A DNA stretch of 64,000 nucleotides. Origin: Trichuris trichiura (lineage: Eukaryota > Nematoda > Enoplea > Trichinellida > Trichuridae). The notes below the pieces were generated by a model. That model was given only the letters and a program-made list of their open reading frames with translations. It searched no databases and had not been told where the DNA came from. The translations under genes were made by a program, and so were the position numbers. The stretch spans positions 1,116,001 through 1,180,000 of the forward strand of contig JBAJFE010000060.1 in assembly GCA_037903355.1 (NCBI GenBank), in the 5' to 3' direction. Shown here piece by piece: positions 26,701 through 39,400 of this stretch. Numbering within the stretch: position 1 is the stretch's first letter; every line of letters begins with the position of its first letter.

Positions 26701-29700
26701 GCAATGAACTGTGCCATATGCATCATTAAAATATTGATTTTTTATGCTTATCTTGGTCGAAACTTCGAACGCTAACGGTGACATGTTCACCCTTTAATTT
26801 AAAAAAAATACCATTCATTCTTGGCGAAAGCGATCTTGCAAAGGGCGACAATTCAATGCACCTATTAAATATGAACTATTGCCAGCGTAGCTTTCCTGAG
26901 CTTGGGCGCAAAAATGATTAAACATTTAACCGCGCTCGAAGAAACGCTATTGAAAACTGAAGGTTCATCTCAATTACATCAGTTTACGGTCTTGCATGTT
27001 CGAATGCCCACGCGGTATGTCGACTGAAGTGATGCCCACTTTAGGTTTTAATTTTAGGGCTCCTATACAAACATGTGATGCCATTAAGGGGTGAAGTATT
27101 AAACCGCGCAAATTTTCGCAGGCTAATTGTTCTAACGACCTCCAAAAAACCTAAGTGACACTTGGCATTGCAAAAAGGCTACTGCGTATAAAGCTAAAGA
27201 GAAAGACAGTTTTGCAAAAACGTTTGCTAAGGTTATACTACTTGTTTAGGTAGTCAGTGTTCATTGTTATGACACTGTTGAAATATTGTCACTTTCTTTT
27301 GTTTTGCATGATTATACATGCGACCGCCTTAACTGAAAGAAGGATTTGCCAATGAATGCGGAACAGATTCATCTTATGCGTATTTCGTCATCTCACCCGG
27401 TTATGCAGACAGTGTTTCATGTATGAGTTGGCAAATGTTCATTAGGGAATAACCGCAAACAGTTGTCGAAGTGAGGTAAATTTTCGTCCGGTAAATGTGG
27501 CATAGTCAACATTTTTTAATTTCCTTGCCGCTAACGTAATTCTTCATCATATTCCTTGACGAATCTCAAGTTGGTTCAACCATACAGTTTTTCAAAGGTA
27601 TTCATTTTTTTCGGTAGCAGAAGCAAATATTACTAGCCTGTGCAAATAGTATCTTCAGAACCCATCACGAGAATATAATGGACGATTTGAAAGAACAAAA
27701 CCTTCTTTATACTTCTTTTTTGGAAATATTAGCGATGTTCAGCTTGATCTTGAAATCTGTTAACCATAACTTTGGTAAGGTGAATTTCCATTGCATAATT
27801 TTATCCGGATTTCCAAGCACTTAGCGCATTTAATAGCTTTGCCTTATTTGGAATGTGAAAAAGTGCAGAACTAATCTGAACACTGTTTACGAAAATTTAA
27901 ATCTCAGATTGGAATCAATTGTTGATATCCATAAGAGCATTGTGACGGCTACTGCTTGAGCCGCGGCAAACACTTCCGTTATTTTAAGTGCTTTGAAAGA
28001 AACCACAATGTAAAACAAATCCCTTTAAATGGACATAAATTATTGGCGCTTTAGGGCTAAATTTAGCTTTTCAATATGAGTGAAAAACAAGCACTGATAA
28101 TCCAACGCTGATGTTAAGTGAGCGTACTCATTAGCTTGAATTATAAAAAAAGTATCAGCTGGGATTTGATGAAAATACGAACAACAATTGCCAGCGAGTA
28201 CGGGAAGGATTAAAAAGTCGGCAGCGTATATAAGATGACCGAAAAGCAATGCCGCCAGGGAATTCTCATCATACCGGAGCTGAGATGTTGCCAGAATAAG
28301 TTGAACTACTTTCCCAGCAAAAGAACTATTCACCATTTGAATGGTTCGTTGCACTAAGTCCTAATCGATGTCTTCACAAATTGCAAGGCTAATATTCTTC
28401 CTTAAATAACGTCGGCAAGCAGTGATTGCTCTCAAAAGTGAAGCTGCTTTTTATGCTTCCCGCGTTCAATCAAACGAGCAACAGTCACATAAAAAACGGC
28501 ATTTATTCACCTTAAAAAGTACCTTCTCCATTATGCTTGAATTTAATTTACCTTTGAAAATGAATATACTGCAAAATATTACATTTCCGCTTTAACAATT
28601 ACGGTCTATTGCTTTATTGCTTCAAGCCGACGAATCTTGCAAAAAGCAGCACAACTGATGATGCGCTTAATTTTTTGTTGACTATAGTTCGAAGGCTTAA
28701 CTTTCCTTTACTTAAAACGTTTATGCCATTTTGTTGAATGCATTTATTTTATTGCTCAAAGTACTAAGGTGTAAAAATTAACTCATTAAATTCAAAATTT
28801 TTAAACAAACCATAAGAGAAGCTACCTTGCCAACTAAACATTCCAAATTAGGCAGTTATGCAAAAAAGAGCAGACAATTCAAGAATAAGAAACTATTCTG
28901 CCCTTATTCTTTTTAGTTAGCTCAAGTTGTTGAACTGTTGAGTTATTAGACATAATCGAAATGGAATTCTGGTTTATGCGATAGATTGCGTTTTAAAAGT
29001 CTAATCAAAAAGCATTGAAAAAATAGGTAACTGCTAAAACTATCATCTATGGATGTAAAGCTAAAGAGTTCATACACGTGAACGCGGGTAATTGCTTCAA
29101 AAGTTTTTTCCATAACGAGCTACGACCACTTAATTCAAAACGGAACAATTTTTTCTTTTGATCTTTCATTCGCGGCCATTTTCTACCACTGGCGCGTGAA
29201 GTAATGATTTCCTATCTTAGGAAAACTGTTGCCCGCGTCGGGCGCTTCAGGAGCGACAGAACGAACGTTTCAAAGCGGAACTTCGATTTCCCTGTACGTT
29301 CCATTAATCTTTGCGTTAAGCACTGAATGAAAAAAGAACGCTTTAAACTGACCTTTTCGGGTAACTTACAATTCTTAAAACGCCTTACAACATTTTTGTA
29401 AAGCTACAAAAGCGAATAACTTTTTTAATGAATTACTGTTTTACATATATTCGCTTTGTGTACTTGTTCCTCTAGGAAATGAGACTCAAAATTGGATACG
29501 AGCCCATTTTGAAGCATTTTAACATTTTGTTACTGTGACCAGACATTTCAACAAGTTAAGCTAATGGATTGACAGTATCGGCAAGGTTGAAAGCTCCGTT
29601 AGTTTTTGCATATGAACTTAAGGTAGGCAAAAAAATGTCGAAGCACTTAGAGCAACAATTGTTTGCGATATTTGAATTCCGGCATACACAATGACTTAAT

Positions 29701-32700
29701 GCCTTTGAAGATTTGAATACTAACGCTTTTTAGAATTGAAACTTGGCTAGACATAGCTGCAACTAGAGGGATATTGCGAATTTGATGGCAACAACTTTCT
29801 AAGCCGACACTAGGCAGGTTTGGCGGTTGCGATACTTTCCTGTCTAAGGTAACTATTAATAATATTAGGATTACACGAACATAAGGAGAAATGCTAAGGT
29901 AGGTAAGTTGTACAAGCTACGAAGTCCTTTTGGATACTCTTAACAATTCCGGAGCCTTGCTGGTTCTTGTCTTTCCCGCTAAGGCAAGTTGTTGAAATGG
30001 GATTTCTGTTTTCTTTCCATCATTTCAATTGCCCTAATTTGGTAGGCAGAAATTAAACTTGCAGCTGCTGTTACGCGGCGGTCTCTGACGCGATTTCAAT
30101 CCCATCAGGGTAATTTCATGCTGGCAGAAATGAGCTGCTGCACCTGCTTCATTATAGGCTATTGGTTAGAGGAGTTGGTTCCCCAAAGATTTGCCTTAAC
30201 AAAAGGTGGCGCGGTGCCCTTGGCCTCAGGGCTGACACCCCATTTCTGGGCATTGACTGAACGCAATTCTCTTTCGCCTAAGCGGTCCATAAAAGTTGAC
30301 AGCAAAAAGTAGCTGCATGTCGCTCCCTTTGCCACTTGTTGTCGATAGTGACAGAGCGTTTAATCATTTGCCACCTATACGCCAAGCATAACAAAGTATG
30401 CTGACGAGTCTGGCCCGCCTATTTAACACCCGTCGTGCGCCATGGCACAACGGCTAGAATCGAATTCATCATTGGTCAAAATCGATGAAAGTCAATAATT
30501 GGATTGCGTTCCTAGCTCGTTCGATGAGATGAACCTTTTCATGCCGGCCGGAGCAATTCTATTCTATTACATTTGACCACAAACTGAAGCCATTACGTCT
30601 TCAATGAAGCGAAAGAACTACAATGGCATTGAGGATCCGCCAAGAACACAGCTTGTAAACGTGTTGCCGGATGATTAAGCCATTGGTTAGAAAAGTACAT
30701 TTCCTGAATACCCATAAGGGAAACCAATTCGAAATCCATTTTCACACGCTCTCATCGACCTCCTCTCCCTCTATACGGCTTAAGATTAAGAAGGTGATCC
30801 GTTTAAGTTTGCTTCAATTGGAATAAATGCTTTTCCGAGGAAGCCGTGTTGCAACATCATCTTGAAAACCTGTCCAACATGATTAAGACAAAGCTGACGT
30901 GAAAGCATGCATTATCTCTTGCTGAAGAGGCATCGGTCAAATAGAGCGAGGAAGCAGATTAAAACCAGGAAAAATTAGCATAAAGCTTACTATGCTTCAA
31001 AGCGGGCGCTCGCGGCGACTTTGGAACAAGCAAACGAAGCAAATATCCCATTATTTTCCGTTGAATCAACAACAGTTACTTGGAAATTACTTTTCCGGTC
31101 AAACGCATTGATTGAAAAGGTGAAAAACTGCTGGTTAACCTTTCTGTACATCCAAAAGCCATAGCCATATCAGTAGTCGTTTGGACTGTACCGTTACGAT
31201 ATGTCAACAATTGGGAGAAGGAACGGCTGCTTCCACTTTTCGTTGTGCCGACACTGTTTGCCAAACTGTTTCAGCAAACATTTTTTAAAAAATGCCAATA
31301 TTACTGGCGTTTATAAAGCTGAAAGACGACTATCGGCAAACCGAAATTTCCTTATTAATTTCATGAGCGCTTGTTCAAAATTCAAGTTGTTCATCTGTTG
31401 TTATCTTGGATTGAAAATGCTGAAAAGAAAATAACGAGAGTTTTTGTACAGCTTACAGTGCCGTACAATTAGCAGCTGTCAAAGTTGAACATTTTAGGAT
31501 TCGGAGACGCTGTAGAAACCTACGCAGTTTAAAAACCGCGCGTACTGTGGCAAACGAGCCGTCAGTATGCCCCTGATAATTTGAATAGATTTTATCAATA
31601 TTAATAATTTGTGCTCCCTCCTTGTACAGCTAATACAAAATTCATACACCCTTTGTAAATCGGTCGCCTGCCTTCGTCACTGGCGGCTGACTCAGCAAAG
31701 CGATTTCTAACTGCTTATAATGACGTTGATGGTGGTACTAATTGCTATTAGATCACGTCTTCGTCAGTTGCATCAACAAGTATACAACCAAATATGGCAT
31801 GAAGTGACGGCTTGAAGCAGACTAATAAAAAAATGAGGGAAATGGCCAATCGTTGTCTTCTTGAGATGAATACCTCTAACTGATCCATATTAGTTCCAAA
31901 AAATAAACAAACATTTGTACTGCAGTAAAATCCTGGCATAAACTTATACTCTTACGTGGTAGCAGGAAGTGAAAAAAGCTGTTTGGGTCCCATGCCATTA
32001 ATGGGCTGATCCAGTGGAATGCTTAATTTTTTTTCACTTGGGAAAGTGCAACATTGCCTATAACAATGCATCACGTTGGCCTATTAGCATTTTTTGGGTT
32101 CTGGCTGGCTTTTGTATAATTTTTTGCGGATCAGTTTCATTCATCCACAGCAAGTTAAGAGTAGCAGTTATGGAAAAGGCGGACACAAACCGAAAAAACA
32201 TTGTTACTTTAACTTAGTTGAACTGCGGAACTATACTTACAGAAATGAACTGCAACAAGTTTGCACCTCTTCATTTTTTACGTTAATCCTAAAACGAAAG
32301 CTGCGTATTGAATTTTCCGCGACCTAACTACCGATGAATAATTAAGTCCATTCTTTTTACGTACATGCGTTTATGATGTGTAAACTGAACAAGACATTCT
32401 CTGATTCGGCATTGGTAGTCACCAAATTTAAAATAATACACTAGGGGCCTTCCTGGTAACAAAACTTTGATTGATTGTTCGCGAAACACCTTGTGACGTT
32501 TGCCTAATTATTCAGAATTTTAAATTAAGAACATCATTGCATGAAATTGGTACTTCTTTGCGTTATGAATGGCGCGAAGTTTCCACGACACCTAAAACCG
32601 TAAAAATTGTTACGTCACTTTTTCCTTTCTAGCTTGTGTCTGAAGAAAAAACTCTATGTTTCATTATTAAAACAATGACCCATCATTGTTATACGGAACG

Positions 32701-35700
32701 TGGACAACGCGAGCGAAGTTGGCATGAGAAGTAGAGACTATTTCTCAAAATCAAAGCAGGTACAGCAAAACAAACAGATCATATTGGGCATGTTAACGCG
32801 CCGTTGAACTGCTCTGAATCAAGTGAATCCTCTTGTATTGATTGCGTCACTTCAGCAAGGTTGCTCTTTCTTTTTTTTACGCAATGACCTTCACCTTTAG
32901 ATAAAATGCTTCTGCTTAAAAGGCGTAAAATGGCATCTTGCAGGCTGTTTTTTCGCCTTTAATGAAAATAGTGTTTTCAAAGGTCAAGATTTATTGATCT
33001 TTGCTCATTGGACGCTCCGAATGGGAGCAGTGCTCTTTTTAACATATGACAACAAAATGTCCTAAATTTCCCCTCTCTCTGTCAGCAGTAGCGCCAAATA
33101 AAGATAGATTAAAACGTAGGTGCACATTCTGTAATCGTCTGAAACGTCAGGGTTACGATTGCGCGCGTATGGCTATACTTGGAGCTCTTCTTAGCAACAC
33201 TTGATTGGATACACGCAGCGGCATACGGTAACTTAAGCGACAACATAAAATTAAACTCTAAATTGTCATTAAACAAGAGTACAACATAAAACTTGTTTTT
33301 CTTACTTCGGCTACGGCCATTTCGTTACCCTTTTGGCATCTGTCTTTAAAATTCACTGCTACAAGTTTTAGGCAGTTTTAGATAGCCTGAGTGGCTTGAC
33401 AGCGTCTCAACACCAAGGATGAACAAGGTTAGCAAACTGCAAGTAGGCAAGCGGAAGATCACGCAGTGGCACAAGCAGTAGCTACAACAGGTAATCACCT
33501 TCCTTATTCTCCCATTATGGCAATGTTATGAGTGTGAAGTTCACTTAGCCTATTCAATAGAGAGCTTTTCTTCTCGGATGCTGATTGCAAATGGCAAAAT
33601 TATGACTTTCACTGGGACAATTCAGTTAACGTGCTCTAACCCTGCGCCTCATCATAGACACTCTTTATCCCTTATTCAAAACTTAAGATGGTTTCAAGTG
33701 GTAAAATTGAATGACGCAACTAAACTACCGCCTAAATAAAACTGCCCGCTTTCGAATCCTTAGGTAAGGGGGTAGACAATAGAGAAGCCCATGTTTCAAC
33801 AGCGCGTCGGAGCAGCGAGATTACAGTTGCGCATTATAATAAGATGTGAAAAGCTATGCATGCTTACCAGTTGTGAACAGAACAATAGCTTTCAGGCAAC
33901 TGTACTCGGCAGAGTCGACTTGCAGGGCTTTCAATTTTTCAATTTGATCTTGGAATATCCGGATATGATCCATGAAGGTTACAACCCTTTCGGCTGTCAT
34001 CAACGACGTATGAAGGCAGGCGGCGGCCAGCAGAGGGGCGACGTGAACTGGCAAGCCAGCCTGAGCCGCATTGAGTATAAACAATTCTGACCAAGTCATT
34101 CGTAGTAAAGCGACCTTTAGGAATGGCAATTTTTGCGAGATCAAAGAAAAAAACCAAAACGCAAGAATAATACTTGATCGGTGACTAGAAGTTCGGGAAA
34201 GAACGGTATATTTCTGGCCCACTCAACGGCTGAGAATAATAGCCTTGCAGCCAATTCGGACAGACTGTCAATGCTCATTATATTGCTCGTTGACTGCAGG
34301 ATGCCTAAATGGTGTTCGCGCGCCTGCTGAGAGAAAATTACGAACGGCTGCTGGATGAACACTTACCGGCTCCAAATCTAGCCAACGGGTACGGCTCCGC
34401 GCGCAGTAAAAGCGTGACAAAGTTTGACAGATACGCTTGTTTATTCCCAACGGAATCACCGTTAACGAACGCGACGGCGTTGACGTACGGGTTGAGGTTG
34501 GTTGGAATTCGACCCCGCTGAACGGCTGAAGAAACACACACTTTTGAGCAAACATTTTTGCAAATATCCCGTACGCCAAACAAAACAACAGAATAATAAC
34601 AATAATATATTAGAAAAACAACTTCTATGACGTCATAGAGTCATTTGTAAATGACAGAAGCCCTTAGGAGCAAGCAGCCTGCGAGGGTTATACGCAGATA
34701 TGTTTACGTCTTTTTGGCGGCCATTCGGAACGTCAACGAAACTGGATTGACACTTAATCTTACATTGACGCTCTTTAAATGATGTGCCGATTACGGCTTG
34801 ACACGGACACTTACCAGCCATCATCCGTGGCGGTAAGGCCTTTAAGCTTTGCGGCTAAGCTGCTCCAAAAGATAGTTCAATCCGCCTGCCAGCAAGTGAG
34901 TATCACTTTGAACTACGTCCAATGGTCATTTCAAGTTCGCACTATTTTTGGTCTCCCATGGAATGGCACACCAAATTTAAACAGAAATTATGAATGAGAT
35001 CCTTGCGATAATCTTACGTGCAACCTGCTCATCGCTGTAATAGCCAAAGAATCCCTTCCTTCTTGAAGCCTATCCGTATTACTCTTAAGCTACTGGTTAT
35101 ATTTCCGGCACAGCGCTAAGTTGATTCTAAGAGTATTGCCTATTTTGCCATTTATTAATAGAGTAATACTTTCTTAAAAATGTCTTTCCATATATAGTTA
35201 GCAAGGCACGGCGAGTCTTTTGAGGCAGAGAGCCTAAGACAGCTTTGCGTAATAATCCATAGCAGTCCGTGTAGAACCATGACATGGCCATATATTCCGT
35301 AATTTTTTAAACATTACGCCCGTCCCAGATGTCCCGTCAAGCGGATATCAAAATTTCAATATTACGACATCCCGTAAGCAAGCAATCAAACCCCATATTA
35401 CTAATAAATATACGGTGCAGTCGGAGTCTTTTTTCAGCGCGTATCGGTTGATGTTTTCTCGGTTGAAATAATGACTTATTGAAAAGGCTCAAAAAGTGAG
35501 CAACAACTACGGCATGTTGTGCTTAGGCGAACCTTTTCTTTGAAGGAGAAAAAGGTAGCTCGCTTACGACTTTTTCGCAACTGAATGTTGCAAGCCTAAG
35601 GGCGCGTCGTTTCAGCGCAAAAGGCGTAACGCCTTACCTTCTTTGCGCATTCCCATTTTGACGCATTTTTTCAGCCGGCAGTATTGACACTGATTTCGGT

Positions 35701-36406
35701 GATGAACATCTATTGAACAGTTCTTGCTGCTGCGGCATGTGTACGTGAGATTCCGGCGGACGCTGCGCTTAAAGAACGACTTGCATCCTTCGCAGGTAAA
35801 TTGGCCATAATGCTTTCCGCTGCTTTTGTCGTGGCATACAACGCACTCAATGAACTGAGACGACTGCTTGTCGCCTGACAACCCTGATGACGTCAGGGGA
35901 GTGAAACGTTTCTGATTCGGCCCATCTTTGGTTGACGAGGAAAATCCGTCCGTACTGCTAGCCACTGACGAGGTTGGCGTTTCGGCGGATCTGCTGCTCA
36001 TCACGGCCATTAGCTCCAACGTTTCGGCTTTGGAGGCCATTGTGAACGATGACTTTGAGTCGCTTAGACATGAGGCATTCTCGTCCGGTTGATTGTTGCT
36101 CATTGAACTTGTGCGCATGGAAGGTGAATCCTCGCTGGCGACACCCAAATTGCCTGAGCATGTCAGCTCCGGATCGGATCCACTTTTTGCCGTTTCTTGT
36201 GTCATCCAGTCAGCGCCTGAGCTACTATGGTCAGCCTGAGCGCTTACGGAGTTGCAATTTTGATCAAAAGCGCAAGCTTCGGGTGCTGCTTCGATTGAAG
36301 ACCATGGTTGAACGGGCGTTGAAGACTCGGCAACTATTTCTTGTGACTCAAAGTCCAGACAGAGCAGCACGGAGCTGCTGCCACTCTTTTGCAGCCAGCT
36401 TACCAT
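23748..36406 (-). CDS. unc-55: COUP-TF family nuclear receptor (NR2F/UNC-55)
   Basis: Five exons in perfect phase: 36406-35638, 34525-34367, 34304-34174, 34114-33868, 24022-23748, giving about 526 aa. Exon 1 encodes a ~180-residue Ser/Thr/acidic N-terminus and a complete two-zinc-finger DNA-binding domain, with P-box CEGCKSFFK and second finger ending [16 protein letters not shown]. The hinge is followed by a nearly canonical COUP-TF ligand-binding domain: [26 protein letters not shown]-like, [35 protein letters not shown], then [20 protein letters not shown], and the AF-2 helix [14 protein letters not shown]-TFs are nuclear transcription factors, mostly repressors, binding AGGTCA repeats; UNC-55 controls motor-neuron fate in C. 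elegans. Odd points are a His where nearly all receptors have Gly after the second zinc Cys ([10 protein letters not shown]), and a 9.8-kb intron 4 next to introns of 59 bp to 1.1 kb. The start chosen is the first in-frame ATG; an upstream non-coding exon is possible. Confidence 0.95.
28040..28440 (-). pseudogene. BTB-BACK (kelch-like) fragment nested in the COUP-TF intron
   Basis: From 28354 down to a TAA at 28040 the minus strand reads [12 protein letters not shown], then [18 protein letters not shown] and [18 protein letters not shown]. This matches the end of a BTB domain (den-x-x-LL…A-A-x-x-L-x-L…C-x-x-F/Y-L) and the start of a BACK domain (A-x-x-Y-x-x-x-x-L). A six-residue insertion (FGHLIY) interrupts the usual LL-AADFL spacing. 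Upstream, at about 28395-28480, HKKQLHF and [14 protein letters not shown] resemble the 'H-x-x-L-x-x-x-S-x-x-F-x-x-x-F' core but lie in different frames with stops between. No ATG and no kelch repeats follow. Most likely a decayed copy of a kelch-like adaptor of cullin-3 ligases; a live exon of a nested gene cannot be excluded. Confidence 0.4.
30443..31170 (+). pseudogene. Stop-riddled, protein-like stretch (possible processed pseudogene)
   Basis: From an ATG at 30443 one frame stays protein-like across several isolated stops: [18 protein letters not shown], then [39 protein letters not shown]. Near 30.83-30.97 kb another frame reads [18 protein letters not shown] and [12 protein letters not shown], a coiled-coil style, again cut by stops. 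Around 31.0-31.16 kb the first frame resumes ([19 protein letters not shown]). No introns are needed, and base composition is richer in GC than the surroundings. I do not recognise the parent gene. Confidence 0.3.
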
Positions 36407-39400
36407 CGCAATCGCAGTAGGCAAGTATCCAATAAGCGTCGAGTAGGGTTAGACTGATCAAATCAGGACCAAGCGATGTAATCCTTCGTCGCAGATGTCA
36501 AATCGATAGGTTGGTCATTTAGCAGTTGGACGGTAGAGAGAAAGAGCTATCTTCTTCTCCTTCTTTTTCTTCTACTTATTTTTCTTCAACTTCTTTGCAG
36601 CTCACCTTCGAACCGCCGCCGTCGCCGCCAGCCGCGCCTGCAGTCGTCCTCTTTTGCTTTCCGTTGCGTCGTCCTTTGGCCACCTTAAAGGAAGCGAACG
36701 GCGCTGATTACCTAACCATCAAAAAAGTATCAAAGCGTACAAGATGAATGAGTCTGCGTCGAAGCACGTCAACGAGCCGAGCTAGAAATAGCACGATTAA
36801 GCAGCGCGAAAAGATAAGCTCCACAGTGAGCGCACAATGGAACTTTCCTTGAGTAAAGTAATGTCAAAAGAAACGCTTATGCCCACCCACTGATTGTCCC
36901 AACGACTGTCAAAATAATGGGCAACATTACGAGGATTTCAATTAGACGCTGAAAAACTAAGGTCTCACGGATGGACCAATTGATGTCCACGGAATTTTGT
37001 CAAAGTTAAAACTATTATCACGCATGGAAGAAGCGACAAAAAGAGTGGAGATGTCGAGACAGTCGGTGCCACCCGCCCTTCAGTGTGAGATAGGGATGTG
37101 ATGATGATGATGCAGACAGACGACAGTGGGCGTGATGATGGAACTTTTGAAAACAGCAGCAGCTCTCTCCCTGAACGGACACTTGCCATGATTAGCCTCC
37201 TATCTTGAACGACAGCAAGCAGAAATGTCTATACAGAACAACTGACCAAAGAGTTCACAATGAGAGAAGTGCTCCGAGTGACAAGTGACTGCTCAACTCG
37301 GCGAGAAAGAGTTGCTTTTACCTGACGAGTATCGCTGGCGTTGATAGCCAGCCGACTGGATGAGGTGAAATAGTAACAGTGTGACCCTGTGCACCTGACC
37401 TGAGCGTAATCTTCGACAAGTTCGTATAAGTAGCGCTGGAACAAAGGTCGAACTTTCAAAGCTGAATTTCACAGCAAACACTGGCAGTCCAGCTGCCTGG
37501 GTGACACGCTAGCGCGACTGCATTGACTGCACTTGACAACCCCATCTGACCTCTTTAATGCTGGATAATGCTGAAAAGGATGCCCATGGAAACGGCCGGA
37601 CGAACCATTTGTCAGAGTTATGATTGCAACAAGTCATCATTCACGCCGGCGGAACGCATGCCCTAAGCCCTTGTATACTCGCGCTCCGGGCGACCTGAAA
37701 CGTTTCCCCATTGTTGCACAATTTGAAAAAAAAGTTGGGAGGAAATTTGAGGCAGTCTCGCCCTTGTCAACCTTGTTCAAATCGAACTGCTCTCGCATCC
37801 GTAGCAACAAAGTGGTCATGCGTTGTTTGAAAGTCCTTATTTCGTAAAAAAATATGTACGCTGCTCAGCTTTGAGATCCTTCCGAAGACAGCCGCGGTAA
37901 AGCGCAAGCAAAAGTCAATACGCTTCACTTACGATTGAAAGCGCAGCTTTGGTGCCCACTTTCGGCTGGGACAGAGATGGCCTAGATTAAAGACGCCTAT
38001 TTGGAGTCGCTTAAAGCGTCACTGTCATGTGCAAGCGCAGCTTACTGTAATGTCCGTGACGATGACAACCGGATTTAAACGGCGATGGAAACCTAGCTAG
38101 TGGTGGGGTGTTTGACCTCCAGTATTTATTGCCTTCGTTCGCTCTCGTCAGGTCGCAACCTCGTCTCGCTATTGTTGGCTAATTCTGGCCGCATTGATTC
38201 AATGTTGGTTAACCCTTTTAGTATTCAAACGCCTGTTTAAGCCGCCAACTGACCATCTTTCGCTGGAAGAGCAAACGCTAACGATGCAGCCACTCAAGGA
38301 CGTTAGGCGACTCCATAGGTCGTCGGCAGGTGCTCGTCCAAGCGGGGCTGCTAAAAATTTAAACGCGCAGCGTATCTGAATAAGGCCTTTGAATGAGTCA
38401 TAAAATTAATCGACCTCGACGCGATCATCAAAACGGCGGCAAGACGCCACTCTTGAACAAAGGATGGGCCCTATTCTCTGCCCTACACTTAACCTTCCAC
38501 TTACAATGCTGATTTTCAAACCGTTCATTGAGTATACCTAATTTGGCTAATGCTTCAAGCACTTCTTTATTATACTGCGCTGTATATTCTGAAAAAAATA
38601 TGCAACAGCTCTATAGATTTAAAAGAAGTTAAGACTACGCCATTTCTGATTACGAGAGGAGAAAGGGACGTGTGTAGTAAAGCTGGGAGGACTGAATGAT
38701 TAGTACACGAATGCGTCTGCGTGCTGCCGCAGCTTACAAATTGAATATGCAGCTTTAGATAGACGCTAACTGAACTATATGTGCATACTGGATTCACTGC
38801 GGCTGTGCTGACGCTTCAAATCTGCTCAGTCTGTCCGCGGCGAAATACGTAATGAGTAAAGGCGGGTTTCTTATCTATTAGCGCCCTGAGAGATGCGACA
38901 GCGTAACCCAACTTCACTTTCGAGGCCAGTTTGACGTAACACATTGACCCAGTACAAGATTGCGTACTTCATGTTTGGAACCCCGTTATGTGTGGCAGCG
39001 ATGACGACCAAACTGGTTCTTTAACATTTCAAATAACCGCAAAGTTTCACCTGCAACTCCGCTGGAGATTACTGGCGTTCCGGTCCGCGTTTGCCTGTCA
39101 TTAGGTTGCCCATGACGGCGATGATGTTTAACAGCACATAGCAGATTCAGTGGCTGCTGGCCTACTCCTTATAAATTACGGCTGCTTTCCCATCAAGGAC
39201 GAGAGAACTAAGACCTTAAATCCAATCCCCTTAAGTGGATCCCTTTTTCAGTAAAAGAAAACTACTTATTTATTTTTAACACGGACGGGTTATTCCAGCG
39301 TAAAGCATAGCCACTATGAAGTTATTTCATTAACTGATCATAAAAAATTATAACAGCAAGTGCTTTTCACAACAGGAAACTTTCAGTCCACATACCACAC

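Larger units (their letters stand above)
24023..33867 (-). other. 9.8-kb intron 4 of the COUP-TF gene
   Basis: AT-rich sequence between LBD exons 4 and 5. It contains a BTB-BACK-like relic (28040-28440, minus) and a pseudogene-like stretch (30443-31170, plus). The rest shows no gene, RNA or transposon that I can support. Its size compared with the other introns suggests regulatory content or insertions. Confidence 0.7.
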